Part shown: positions 1-8,653 of the stretch, one piece after another | Numbering within the stretch: the first letter of the stretch is position 1 | How the letters are laid out: every line of letters begins with the position of its first letter | DNA from: SIG603 sp963621245 | GTDB taxonomy: Bacteria; Bacillota; Clostridia; Oscillospirales; Acutalibacteraceae | Direction: 5' to 3' | Assembly (NCBI GenBank): GCA_963621245.1 | Contig: CAVFCW010000002.1 | Span: forward strand, 62,001-126,000 | DNA length: 64,000 bases | Notes under the pieces: generated by a model | The model's database searches: none | Seen by the model: the letters and a program-made list of their open reading frames with translations, nothing else | What the model was told of the DNA's origin: nothing | Made by a program: the position numbers and the translations under genes

Positions 1-3000
1 GCGGCGCATCTTAACGGAATCAAGTGCCGGATCTCTTCCCTTTGAAGAAGTGGAAATAACATAGTTTACCTTACCGCTGTTGAGAAGTGAAAGAGCGTTG
101 TTCGGGCCCTTGTGAATCTTATCGACAATCTCAACCTGAAGACCGGCAATAAAGAGGTTAAGAGCTGTTCCTCTTGTAGCGTAAAGCTTGAAGCCGAGGC
201 TTGCAAACTTCTTTGCGATTTCAACAACCTCTCCCTTATCCTGCTGTCTGACGGTGATGAACACGCCGCCCTCTTTCTTCATCTCGTTACCTGCGGCAAC
301 AAGTCCCTTGTAAAGAGCCTCTTCCATGTTGTTACCGATACCGAGAACCTCACCTGTTGACTTCATCTCAGGTCCGAGCTGTGTATCAACATCTGTGAGC
401 TTTTCGAACGAGAAAACAGGAACTTTAACTGCGGTGTAAGGTGATCTCTTATAGATGCCTGTTCCGTAACCCAAATCCTTGAGCTTGTAGCCAAGGCTTA
501 CCTTTGTTGCGAGGTCGCACATAGGAACGCCTGTAACCTTGCTGAGGTAAGGAACTGTACGTGAAGCACGTGGGTTAACCTCGATAACGTAGAGTGAACC
601 GTCCATGAAGATGTACTGGCAGTTCATAAGTCCGATAGCACCGAGCTCCTTGCAAAGTTTCTCGGTTGTATCGATGATTGTGGCTGTCATGTCGTCGTCG
701 ATATCCGTCGGCGGATAAACGGCGATTGAGTCACCTGAGTGAATACCTGTTCTCTCAACGTGCTCCATGATACCTGGGATGAGAATGTTCTCGCCGTCGC
801 ATATTGCGTCAACCTCAAGCTCCATACCGCTCAAATACTTGTCGATAAGAACAGGGTTCTTCTGCTTGTGGCGGAGAATAATTGCCATGTACTCCTTGAT
901 GTCGTCGTCGTTGTGAGCGATGATCATGTTCTGACCGCCCAAAACGTAAGACGGACGCATAAGTACGGGATAAGTAAGCTTATTTGCGGCGTCAAGAGCC
1001 TCTTCTGTTGTGAAGATTGTGTAACCGGCAGGTCTCTTGATGTTGAGCTTCTCGAGAACCTCGTCAAAACGCTCTCTGTCCTCAGCTGCGTCAATACCAT
1101 CAGCAGAAGTACCGATAATCTTAACATTGTTGTCGGCAAGTGTGCGTGTGAGCTTAATAGCTGTCTGACCGCCGAATGCAACGACAACGCCGACCGGCTT
1201 CTCGATGTTGATTATGTTCATAACATCCTCGGCACAAAGCGGCTCAAAGTAAAGTCTGTCGCCCGTGTCGAAGTCTGTGGAAACAGTCTCGGGGTTGTTG
1301 TTGATGATGATAACCTCATAACCGAGCTGCTGTAAAGACATAACGCAGTGAACGGAAGCATAGTCGAACTCAATGCCCTGACCGATTCGAATCGGGCCCG
1401 AACCGAGAACGATAACTCTCGGCTTCTCGCTCTTGTTGATGAAATCGAGTGCCTCGTTTTCACCGCCTGCCTCGGGTAAATCATATGTTCCGTAGAAATA
1501 TGGTGTGCCGGCTGCAAACTCTGCGGCACAGGTATCAACCATCTTGAAGGTCTCTTCAATCTTGTACTCAACGGGGTGGCCGCTGATACGAACCATTGAA
1601 GCGGTTGTAAAGCCGAGCTTTTTACCTCTTACATACTGCTCGTATGTAATCTCGCTGTCCTTAATTTCCTCCTCGTAGTCGAGAAGCTTTTCAATTTTGG
1701 AGAGGAACCAAAGGTCGATTCTTGTCAAATCGTGAACAGCCTCTTTGGTAACTCCTCTTCTCATAAGCTCTGTGATAGCGAAAAGTCGCTGGTCGGTTGC
1801 ATCCTTGAGAATTTTCCAGAGAACCTCGTCGGGCTCATCCTTAAACTTATAGAGTTCAAGTGTATCAAGAGAGATTTCTGCACCTCTTACGGCTTTCATG
1901 AGAGCCATCTCGAAGGTATCGGCGATAGCCATAACCTCGCCTGTTGCCTTCATCTGTGTGCCGAGATTTCTCTTTGCGTAAACGAACTTGTCAAAGGGCC
2001 ATTTTGGGAACTTAACTGCAACGTAGTCGAGAGTCGGCTCGAATGCGGCATAAGTCTTTCCCGTAACGGCGTTAACAATCTCATCGAGAGTGTAGCCGAT
2101 AGCGATCTTAGCGGCAACCTTAGCAATCGGATAACCTGTTGCTTTGGAAGCAAGAGCGGAAGATCTTGAAACTCTTGGGTTAACCTCGATAACGGCATAC
2201 TCGAAAGAATCGGGATTTAAAGCGAACTGGCAGTTACATCCACCCTCAACGCCCAAAGTCTCGATAATCTTGATAGCAGCCGAACGGAGCATCTGATATT
2301 CCTTGTCGGCAAGTGTTACAGCTGGAGCGATAACGATTGAGTCGCCTGTGTGAACGCCGACAGGGTCGAAGTTCTCCATGGAGCAAACGGTGATAACATT
2401 GTGAGCGGAGTCTCTGATAACCTCGAACTCGATTTCTTTCCAACCCGCGATGCTCTTCTCGATGAGAATCTGAGTTATAGGAGAAAGTGAAAGTCCGTTT
2501 GCTGCTCTTTCAGTGAGCTCTGCCTCGTTCTCGCAGATACCGCCGCCGGAGCCGCCGAGTGTAAATGCGGGACGGACGATAACGGGGTATGTTATCTCCT
2601 CTGCATACTCGAGTGCATCCTTAACGGTATTGACAACCTTTGAGGGAACGACAGGCTGATTGATGGACAAAAGCATGTCCTTGAACATCTGTCTGTCCTC
2701 TGCCTTGTCGATTGTCTCGGGAGAAGCACCCAAAAGGGTAACTCCGTGCTCCTCGAGGAATCCCTCTTTTGCAAGCTGCATTGAAAGAGTAAGACCTGTC
2801 TGTCCGCCGAAACCGGAGAGAATTGAATCGGGCTTTTCTTTCTCGATAATTCTCTTAACGGTTGTGAGGTTAAGCGGCTCTATATAAATTCTGTCAGCCA
2901 TGGCCTTATCGGTCATGATTGTTGCAGGGTTGGAGTTTACAAGAACAATCTCGATGCCGTCCTCTTTGAGTGCACGGCAAGCCTGTGTTCCGGCGTAGTC

Positions 3001-3078
3001 AAACTCTGCTGCCTGACCGATAACGATAGGACCGGAACCGATAACAAGTACCTTTTTAATGTTTTTATTAAGCGGCAT
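1..3078 (-). CDS. carB: Carbamoyl-phosphate synthase large subunit (3' end outside window)
   Basis: Makes carbamoyl phosphate from bicarbonate, ATP and ammonia delivered by CarA, for arginine and pyrimidine synthesis; cytosolic. The reverse strand is open for 1026 codons without a stop. It begins MPLNKNIKKVLVIGSGP and continues PIVIGQAAEFDYAGTQ, the first ATP-grasp module. The distal end reads STGEVLGIGNNM and then the MGS-like regulatory domain, ending PALDSVKMRR at the window edge; family members are about 1060-1070 residues, so roughly 40 are missing. A good ribosome site (AAGGAG) precedes the ATG, 17 bases after the carA stop, so the two are cotranscribed. Several long opposite-strand frames lie over it and are shadows. 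Confidence 0.96.
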   Translation of the reverse strand, partial: MPLNKNIKKVLVIGSGPIVIGQAAEFDYAGTQACRALKEDGIEIVLVNSNPATIMTDKAMADRIYIEPLNLTTVKRIIEKEKPDSILSGFGGQTGLTLSMQLAKEGFLEEHGVTLLGASPETIDKAEDRQMFKDMLLSINQPVVPSKVVNTVKDALEYAEEITYPVIVRPAFTLGGSGGGICENEAELTERAANGLSLSPITQILIEKSIAGWKEIEFEVIRDSAHNVITVCSMENFDPVGVHTGDSIVIAPAVTLADKEYQMLRSAAIKIIETLGVEGGCNCQFALNPDSFEYAVIEVNPRVSRSSALASKATGYPIAKVAAKIAIGYTLDEIVNAVTGKTYAAFEPTLDYVAVKFPKWPFDKFVYAKRNLGTQMKATGEVMAIADTFEMALMKAVRGAEISLDTLELYKFKDEPDEVLWKILKDATDQRLFAITELMRRGVTKEAVHDLTRIDLWFLSKIEKLLDYEEEIKDSEITYEQYVRGKKLGFTTASMVRISGHPVEYKIEETFKMVDTCAAEFAAGTPYFYGTYDLPEAGGENEALDFINKSEKPRVIVLGSGPIRIGQGIEFDYASVHCVMSLQQLGYEVIIINNNPETVSTDFDTGDRLYFEPLCAEDVMNIINIEKPVGVVVAFGGQTAIKLTRTLADNNVKIIGTSADGIDAAEDRERFDEVLEKLNIKRPAGYTIFTTEEALDAANKLTYPVLMRPSYVLGGQNMIIAHNDDDIKEYMAIILRHKQKNPVLIDKYLSGMELEVDAICDGENILIPGIMEHVERTGIHSGDSIAVYPPTDIDDDMTATIIDTTEKLCKELGAIGLMNCQYIFMDGSLYVIEVNPRASRTVPYLSKVTGVPMCDLATKVSLGYKLKDLGYGTGIYKRSPYTAVKVPVFSFEKLTDVDTQLGPEMKSTGEVLGIGNNMEEALYKGLVAAGNEMKKEGGVFITVRQQDKGEVVEIAKKFASLGFKLYATRGTALNLFIAGLQVEIVDKIHKGPNNALSLLNSGKVNYVISTSSKGRDPALDSVKMRR

Positions 3079-3095
3079 AATTTCTTCCTTTCTCC

Positions 3096-4163
3096 TTATT
3101 TATTGTCCATCATTTTGAAGAACTCGTCAAAGAGAACCTCGGCGTCCTTAGGACCGCCGCAAGCCTCGGGGTGGAACTGAACTGTATAAACAGGGTGATT
3201 TAAATATCTTACGCCCTCGTTTGTTCTGTCGTTAACGTTAATGAAGAGCTCCTTGGCAATCTTCGGATCGATAGACTCGGAAACAACCGCATAGCCGTGG
3301 TTCTGGCTGGAGATGTAAACTCTTCCTGTCTCGAGGTTCTTAACAGGCTGGTTTGCTCCTCTGTGGCCGTACTTTAATTTCTCCGTGCGGAAGCCGTTTG
3401 CAAGAGCCGTAAGCTGATGACCGAGGCATATTCCGAATGTGGGAATGTCAAGAGCCAAAATCTCCTTGAGGTTCTCGATAACCTCTTTATTCTCGGACGG
3501 ATCTCCGGGGCCGTTAGAAAGCATAATTCCGTCAACGTCGAGCGCCTTAATCTGTCCTGCGGTTGTGTTGTGTGGGCAAACGATTACGTTAGCTCCTCTT
3601 TTCACAAGCTCACGGGAAATATTCTCCTTGAGACCGAAGTCAAGAAGCGCAACTCTGTATTTTCCCTCGGAACCGTTAGTGTACATATCCTTGGTGGAAA
3701 CGCTCTTTACGGCATCTTTAACCTGATAAGCCTTGATTTTATCAAAATCCGCATGAGAAGGGTCGGTGACAATAGCGCCGTTCATAACGCCCGCTTCTCT
3801 TATTGTTTTTGTGAGAGAACGGGTGTCGATTCCGCAAAGTCCGACTATCTTTCTTTCCTTTAAAAAAGTGTCAAGATCACCCTCGCATCTAAAATTCGAA
3901 GGATCTTGACACCATTCTTTAACTATATAACCGGCAGGTCCGATAACATTGCCTTCAAAATCGGCAGGAATTACACCGTAATTGCCGATTAATGGGAATG
4001 TCTGTGTTACGATCTGTCCAAAGTAGCTCTTGTCTGTGAGGGTCTCAAGATAACCTGTCATACCTGTTGTAAAAACAACCTCGGCGACAACTTCTCCCTC
4101 GTAGCCAAAGGACTGACCTTCAAAAACTTTTCCGTTTTCAAGTACCAGATAAGCTTTACTCAT
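3096..4163 (-). CDS. carA: Carbamoyl-phosphate synthase small (glutaminase) subunit
   Basis: Hydrolyses glutamine and channels ammonia to CarB. The 355-residue protein starts MSKAYLVLENGKVFEGQ; the frame is open 17 codons further up, but this ATG is preceded by an AGAGG site and matches the family N-terminus. The C-terminal class I glutamine amidotransferase domain shows the nucleophile elbow GICLGHQ and the His/Glu pair in VQFHPEACGG, so the triad looks intact. First gene of the carAB pair. A consensus-like promoter lies about 70 bases upstream. I saw no PyrR-type binding loop or terminator in the short leader, so attenuation by PyrR is not supported. Confidence 0.96.
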   Translation of the reverse strand: MSKAYLVLENGKVFEGQSFGYEGEVVAEVVFTTGMTGYLETLTDKSYFGQIVTQTFPLIGNYGVIPADFEGNVIGPAGYIVKEWCQDPSNFRCEGDLDTFLKERKIVGLCGIDTRSLTKTIREAGVMNGAIVTDPSHADFDKIKAYQVKDAVKSVSTKDMYTNGSEGKYRVALLDFGLKENISRELVKRGANVIVCPHNTTAGQIKALDVDGIMLSNGPGDPSENKEVIENLKEILALDIPTFGICLGHQLTALANGFRTEKLKYGHRGANQPVKNLETGRVYISSQNHGYAVVSESIDPKIAKELFINVNDRTNEGVRYLNHPVYTVQFHPEACGGPKDAEVLFDEFFKMMDNK

Positions 4164-4232
4164 ATCAGTTCTATACCTCTTCTCTTCAAAGTTATAATCC
4201 GTAAAATTGCACACTAACAGACTATTTTTGAA

Positions 4233-4261
4233 ATTATATCAAATCCGTTTTTTTTCGTCAA
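4233..4261 (-). promoter_or_regulatory. Probable sigma-A promoter of carAB
   Basis: On the minus strand TTGACG (-35) is followed after exactly 17 bases by TATAAT (-10), leaving a leader of about 60 bases before the carA start. Confidence 0.75.
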
Positions 4262-4302
4262 GGGTAATAATCTATAAATATTTATAAAAACGATAAAATG
4301 TA

Positions 4303-4341
4303 CAAAAATACCCTTGGTGCGGTAAATTTGCGCCAAGGGTA
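4303..4341 (-). terminator. Terminator of the ANTAR / GS-like transcript
   Basis: A 12-base stem (GTACCCTTGGCGC paired with GCACCAAGGGTAT, one mismatch on this strand) starts a few bases after the ANTAR gene stop and is followed by TTTTTG. Confidence 0.75.
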
Positions 4342-4347
4342 CTATAT

Positions 4348-4938
4348 TTAGAGTTCGGGATCGTAATTACTTATGATCTCCTCGGCAACGCTTACCTTTG
4401 TGGTGCGGTTATCCATTGCCTGTTTTTCTATGTATCGGTGAGCCTGAGTTTCACTCATACGCAGATATTCAACCAAAAGACATTTTGCCTGACAGACAAT
4501 TCTGAGTTCGTCAAGCTTAGTCTTTAATTTATCCGTCTCTTTCCTGTATCTTTCAAGGCGCGAAGCGTTCGCAAAGACCAGTCTTGTCACCTGATGGAAC
4601 AGGTGCCTGTCCACGGGTCTTGCCACCGTGAAGATACCGTAGTTTTCAACCTTTGAACTGACATTGTCAAACAGCTGGGATTTAACCAGCATGATAACCG
4701 AAGCGGAATATTTTTCGGTTACCGTTAACGCCAAATCGTGACCGAATTCGTCGCTAAGCGGAGCATTTATGATAACAAGATCGTAGTCATAACGCATCAG
4801 CATACGCCTTGCCTCGGAGCCGCTGTAAGCCGCCGCGGAAGAAAAAGCGGATTTATCCAGCATATCGGAAATTGCAGACACGCCCTTTTCTGTTCCTGTA
4901 ACTATAAGAACATTAAGCGCTTTTTTTACAACGGGCAT
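4348..4938 (-). CDS. ANTAR-domain RNA-binding antiterminator, NasT/AmiR-like
   Basis: 196 residues. The N-terminal half has a receiver-like fold. The C-terminal part (about residues 130-186) is a coiled-coil plus ANTAR helices, including ECLLVEYLRMSE-like CQAKCLLVEYLRMSETQAH and a final AEEIIS segment. ANTAR proteins bind paired RNA hairpins and prevent termination. The receiver looks unable to be phosphorylated: the end of strand 3 reads DLVIINAPLS, with Asn58 where Asp is expected, and the acidic pocket after strand 1 is LIVTGT. It follows the GS-like gene by 25 bases and shares its transcript; ANTAR genes beside glutamine synthetases are a recurring clostridial arrangement. Its RNA target cannot be named from this window. 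Confidence 0.85.
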   Translation of the reverse strand: MPVVKKALNVLIVTGTEKGVSAISDMLDKSAFSSAAAYSGSEARRMLMRYDYDLVIINAPLSDEFGHDLALTVTEKYSASVIMLVKSQLFDNVSSKVENYGIFTVARPVDRHLFHQVTRLVFANASRLERYRKETDKLKTKLDELRIVCQAKCLLVEYLRMSETQAHRYIEKQAMDNRTTKVSVAEEIISNYDPEL

Positions 4939-4963
4939 ATTTTCTCATTTCCTTTTATTGAAT

Positions 4964-6121
4964 TTATCTTCCCGCAACGGTATTTAAAAGCTCCTGCGGA
5001 ATTATCGACTTGACAAATTTAGAATCACGGCAAATAAGCTTTGCCTCTCCGAGAGAACCGGGCAAAGAAACCTCTCTTACGTCCCTGAGAGTGAGATAAT
5101 CGAGAACGCCCTCCATACCTGCCGATATGATAAGTGCATAAGCAAGATAAGGATTAGCCGATGAATCGGGCGAGATAATCTCGACTGTTCCCTCGTCCTT
5201 ATTGATGTTAAGTATATTTCTTCCCGACTTGTTTTTCCATGTTACGGTATCGGGAATATCGCTGTCGCCCAAGCGGTCGTAAGACTCTTCTTTGGAATTG
5301 AGCACGGCTGTAATCTCCGGCAAACGGCGGATTAAACCCGCAAGGAAAGACTCCGTGCTCGGCGAGCCCTTGTATCTCGGAGAAAATTTAATCTTGAACG
5401 AGTTGCCACACTCGTCCGGAAGCGGCTTCGGTCTGAAACTTGCGTGAAGTCCGCTTCTGTCCGCCATATTCTTAACAACGGAGCGGTAAGCGATTACGTT
5501 ATCGGCGGCACTCATGGGACTGCTCTCAACGAAAACAACTTCGTTTTGACCGGGGCCCGCATTGTGATGCGAAAGTATCGGAGTTATACCCATATCCTCG
5601 AGCGTAAGACAAATATCACGCCTGATGTCCTCACCCTTGTCGTTCGGTGCCTCGTCCATATACCCCGCACGGTCAAAAGGAATTTCTGTCGGATTGCCCT
5701 CCTCGTCATTCTTGAAAAGATAGAACTCGATTTCGTTTCTGATTTTTATGCGCATATCGTTTTCGATTGCTTTTTTGCTTACTTCACGCAGAATGTTTCT
5801 CGTGTCGCACTCAAACGGCGTGCCGTCCGCCTTTACGATGTCGCAGAAGAAACGGATAACACTTCCGTGTGAAGGTCTCCAAGGAAGCGTGCACATGGTG
5901 TCGATGTCGGGTTTGATGTAAACCTCGCTTACGCCGTGACCGCCGAAGCCCTCAATAAGCTTTGATTTAACGGGAACTCCCGTCGAGAGTGCCTGATCGA
6001 GTAGCGGCGGCTGTATTGAAATTATCTTGAGCTTACCCTTTACGTCACAGAAAGCGAGCTTGATGAATTTGACATCGTTTTCCTCAATAAAGGTCATCAC
6101 GTCATTAACGGTATATTTCAT
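4964..6121 (-). CDS. Degenerate glutamine synthetase-like protein (type I fold, probable pseudoenzyme)
   Basis: 385 residues against about 440-470 for type I GS. The fold signature is clear: FIKLAFCDVKGK, NEIEFYLF (Glu130, Glu132 kept), PGQNEV (Glu194 kept), RPKPL and SPDSSANPYLAYA near the C-terminus. Other active-site motifs are altered. The HHEVAPGQHE motif is HHNAGPGQNE, so one metal Glu is Asn. The GSGMHxH loop is GNSFKIKF, with both His gone. The GYEAPV flap bearing the catalytic Glu is replaced around residues 284-292. The Arg of ExRxPD is Ile (EIISPD). I infer it does not make glutamine and may sense metabolites for the adjacent ANTAR protein; a changed substrate is the alternative. 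Strong promoter upstream. Confidence 0.85.
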   Translation of the reverse strand: MKYTVNDVMTFIEENDVKFIKLAFCDVKGKLKIISIQPPLLDQALSTGVPVKSKLIEGFGGHGVSEVYIKPDIDTMCTLPWRPSHGSVIRFFCDIVKADGTPFECDTRNILREVSKKAIENDMRIKIRNEIEFYLFKNDEEGNPTEIPFDRAGYMDEAPNDKGEDIRRDICLTLEDMGITPILSHHNAGPGQNEVVFVESSPMSAADNVIAYRSVVKNMADRSGLHASFRPKPLPDECGNSFKIKFSPRYKGSPSTESFLAGLIRRLPEITAVLNSKEESYDRLGDSDIPDTVTWKNKSGRNILNINKDEGTVEIISPDSSANPYLAYALIISAGMEGVLDYLTLRDVREVSLPGSLGEAKLICRDSKFVKSIIPQELLNTVAGR

Positions 6122-6161
6122 GCTGATTACCTCTTGGATTTCTTATATATATTTGTTACTG

Positions 6162-6191
6162 ATTATAAAATAATTTGGATTACACTGTCAA
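6162..6191 (-). promoter_or_regulatory. Strong sigma-A promoter for GS-like/ANTAR operon
   Basis: Minus strand TTGACA, 18 bases, TATAAT: both hexamers are perfect consensus. About 40 bases downstream is the AAGAGGT ribosome site of the GS-like gene. Confidence 0.85.
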
Positions 6192-6279
6192 TTTATACGA
6201 AAAAATAAAAATTTCAGCACATTTTGGTTAAACTCCAATTTAATTTTACTTGTATTTTAGCACAAAGTCCGTATTTGTG

Positions 6280-6399
6280 CTTTGGTACATCATTAACAGA
6301 AAGAAGTCAAAACCTTGACGCTTTTAGACAATTACGACACTTTGGCACATTTCAATTTGCGGCACAAATTCTTTGGATAAATTTTATTGACTTGACGCT
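6280..6399. repeat. Short direct repeats in the glnN upstream region
   Basis: CTTTGGTACAT (6280) recurs as CTTTGGCACAT (6340), exactly 60 bases apart, and the CTTTGG core appears again at 6371. CTTGACGCT occurs at 6314 and at 6391, the second overlapping the glnN -35 region. These lie in the 343-base divergent gap and could be regulator sites; chance is not excluded. Confidence 0.4.
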
Positions 6400-6415
6400 G
6401 TTTTACCTATAAAAT
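6387..6415 (+). promoter_or_regulatory. Probable promoter of glnN
   Basis: TTGACT, 17 bases, TAAAAT. The transcript would start about 40 bases before the glnN ATG, which leaves no room for a terminator-type leader, so ANTAR control would have to act elsewhere. Confidence 0.6.
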
Positions 6416-6464
6416 ATTTTACAGCACAAGCACAAACCACTGTTATCTTTATTTGGAGGAAAAT

Positions 6465-8576
6465 ATGTCCTATTCAGCACAGAAGGATTCCGTGCCAGAA
6501 ATTTTTGGCACAAATGTCTTTGACGAAGACATAATGCAGCAGAGACTCCCGAAAGATGTTTACAAGCTTCTTCGTGAGACTATCGACAACGGTCGTGAGC
6601 TCTCGCTCTCCGTTGCAAACGCAGTAGCCAACGCCATGAAAGATTGGGCTATCGAAAAAGGCGCAACTCACTACACGCATTGGTTCCAGCCGATGACGGG
6701 TTACACCGCGGAAAAGCACGACAGCTTCATCGCGCCAACAGCCGACGGAAGAATCATCATGGAGTTTTCGGGCAAGGAGCTCATAAAGGGTGAGCCTGAC
6801 GCTTCCTCTTTCCCGTCCGGCGGTCTCAGAGCAACATTCGAGGCAAGAGGTTACACCGCATGGGATCCCACGTCATATGCCTTCATCAAGGATAAATCAT
6901 TATATATTCCGACTGCCTTCTGTTCATACGGCGGCGAGGTTCTCGACAAGAAAACTCCGCTTTTGAGATCCATGGAGGCAATCAACACGCAGTCTCTTCG
7001 TGTGCTCCGACTTTTCGGCGACAACGAGACCAAAAAGGTTACAACAACCGTCGGTGCCGAACAGGAATATTTCCTCATTGACGAAAAGCTTTACAACAAG
7101 AGAAACGATCTTCTTCTTTGCGGCAGAACGCTTTTCGGCGCAAAGCCTCCCAAGGGTCAGGAAATGGACGACCACTATTTTGGCGCCATAAAGCCGAGAG
7201 TTGCCGCATATATGAGAGAACTTGACGAGGAACTTTGGAAGTACGGTATACTAGCAAAGACAAAGCACAACGAGGTCGCGCCCGCTCAGCACGAAATGGC
7301 TCCAATTTTCACAACAACAAACCTTGCGACCGATCAAAATCAGCTCACAATGGAGATTATGAAAAATGTCGCAAGAAAGCACGGCCTTGTCTGTCTTCTT
7401 CACGAGAAGCCGTTCGAATATGTGAACGGCAGCGGAAAGCACAACAACTGGGCGCTTTCAACGGACACGGGAAGAAATCTTCTTGCACCGGGTAAAAATC
7501 CGTCTGAAAACGCAACTTTCCTCCTTTTCCTTTGCGCTGTTATCAAGGGCGTTGACGAATATCAGGATCTTTTGAGAATTTCTGCCGCAAGCGCAAACAA
7601 CGACCACCGTCTCGGCTCGAGTGAAGCACCGCCCGCGATTGTTTCGATTTTCCTCGGCGACGAGCTCACCGATATTCTCGATGCACTCGACAAGCACCGT
7701 GCATACGAGGAACGTGAGACGCAGAGAATGGAAATCGGCGTTTCCTCTCTCCCACACCTCCCGAAAGACACAACAGACAGAAACAGAACATCGCCTTTTG
7801 CATTCACGGGCAATAAATTCGAGTTCAGAATGGTAGGTTCTTCAATGAGCATCGCTTGTCCGAACATCATGCTCAACACGATAGTTGCTGAAGAATTAAA
7901 GCAGTTTGCAGACGAGCTTGAAAAAGCGGAGGACTTCAACAAGGCACTGCGCCACCTCATTCGCCGTGTTTACAGAAATCACAAGAGAATCATCTTTAAC
8001 GGTGACGGTTATTCAGAGGAGTGGCTCAAAGAGGCTGAAGCAAGAGGTCTTCACAACCTTGCGACAGCGGTCGACGCAATTCCGCACTACTGCGATGAGG
8101 AAAACGTAAAGCTTTTCAAAGATCACAACATCTACACAGAGATTGAGATGAATTCAAGAAGAGATATTCTTCTTGAGGAGTACGAAAAGACAATCAACAT
8201 CGAGGCTCAGACCATGATTGCGATGGTTAAGCGTGATGTTATCCCGGCAGTCAACAAGTACATCGCAAGTCTTTCGGAAAGCGTTATCAAGTCAAGAAGC
8301 GTTATAAAAGATCTTCCGTGCAAAGCGGAATGCGATCTCATAGAGAAACTCTCGGAAGCTCTCGACAAAGCATACACAAGCCTCTCGGGACTCGAAATTC
8401 TCACAAAGACATATGAGGATATAAAGTCTGACGTTATGGAAGGCTCGGTATTCTGCCGTGACCGTCTCATTCCGTGCATGAAAGAGCTTAGAAACTCCGT
8501 TGATTTTCTCGAGGAAAAAACAAGCAGAGAATTCTGGCCGTATCCGAATTACACGGATTTGCTTTTCAAAATTTGA
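6465..8576 (+). CDS. glnN: Type III glutamine synthetase
   Basis: ATP-dependent synthesis of glutamine from glutamate and ammonia, the main ammonium-assimilating enzyme in many gut anaerobes. 703 residues, full length for GSIII (about 700-730). Hallmarks include VPEIFGTNVF near the start, GLRATFEARGYTAWDP, TTVGAEQEYFLID (metal Glu), the block HNEVAPAQHEMAPIF, NGSGKHNNWAL (His loop) and NNDHRLGSSEAPPAIVSIF. The catalytic set looks intact, unlike the neighbouring GS-like protein. The start is the ATG preceded by GGAGG; the in-frame TTG four codons upstream overlaps that site and is unlikely. Monocistronic, divergent from the GS-like/ANTAR operon and closed by a strong terminator. Confidence 0.96.
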   Translation: MSYSAQKDSVPEIFGTNVFDEDIMQQRLPKDVYKLLRETIDNGRELSLSVANAVANAMKDWAIEKGATHYTHWFQPMTGYTAEKHDSFIAPTADGRIIMEFSGKELIKGEPDASSFPSGGLRATFEARGYTAWDPTSYAFIKDKSLYIPTAFCSYGGEVLDKKTPLLRSMEAINTQSLRVLRLFGDNETKKVTTTVGAEQEYFLIDEKLYNKRNDLLLCGRTLFGAKPPKGQEMDDHYFGAIKPRVAAYMRELDEELWKYGILAKTKHNEVAPAQHEMAPIFTTTNLATDQNQLTMEIMKNVARKHGLVCLLHEKPFEYVNGSGKHNNWALSTDTGRNLLAPGKNPSENATFLLFLCAVIKGVDEYQDLLRISAASANNDHRLGSSEAPPAIVSIFLGDELTDILDALDKHRAYEERETQRMEIGVSSLPHLPKDTTDRNRTSPFAFTGNKFEFRMVGSSMSIACPNIMLNTIVAEELKQFADELEKAEDFNKALRHLIRRVYRNHKRIIFNGDGYSEEWLKEAEARGLHNLATAVDAIPHYCDEENVKLFKDHNIYTEIEMNSRRDILLEEYEKTINIEAQTMIAMVKRDVIPAVNKYIASLSESVIKSRSVIKDLPCKAECDLIEKLSEALDKAYTSLSGLEILTKTYEDIKSDVMEGSVFCRDRLIPCMKELRNSVDFLEEKTSREFWPYPNYTDLLFKI

Positions 8577-8598
8577 TAAGCGTACAGAGCTAAACTCC

Positions 8599-8640
8599 GA
8601 AGGCGCCCAACACCTAAAAAGTGTCGGACGCCTTCTTCTT
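8599..8640 (+). terminator. Terminator of glnN
   Basis: GAAGGCG and CGCCTTC arms with an inner AACAC/GTGTC helix, followed by TTCTT. It lies about 20 bases after the glnN stop; the AraC gene ends just beyond it from the other side. Confidence 0.75.
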
Positions 8641-8653
8641 ATGTGCCCTGTGC

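Noticed and set aside
739..2169. Long open frames on the plus strand across carB (198 and 145 codons)
   Set aside because: They lie opposite a full carB with clear domain motifs, have no ribosome site and odd Cys/Val/Leu-rich composition; antisense shadows caused by codon bias.
3899..4230. PyrR-type attenuation of carAB
   Set aside because: The leader is only about 60 bases with no PyrR loop consensus and no terminator hairpin.
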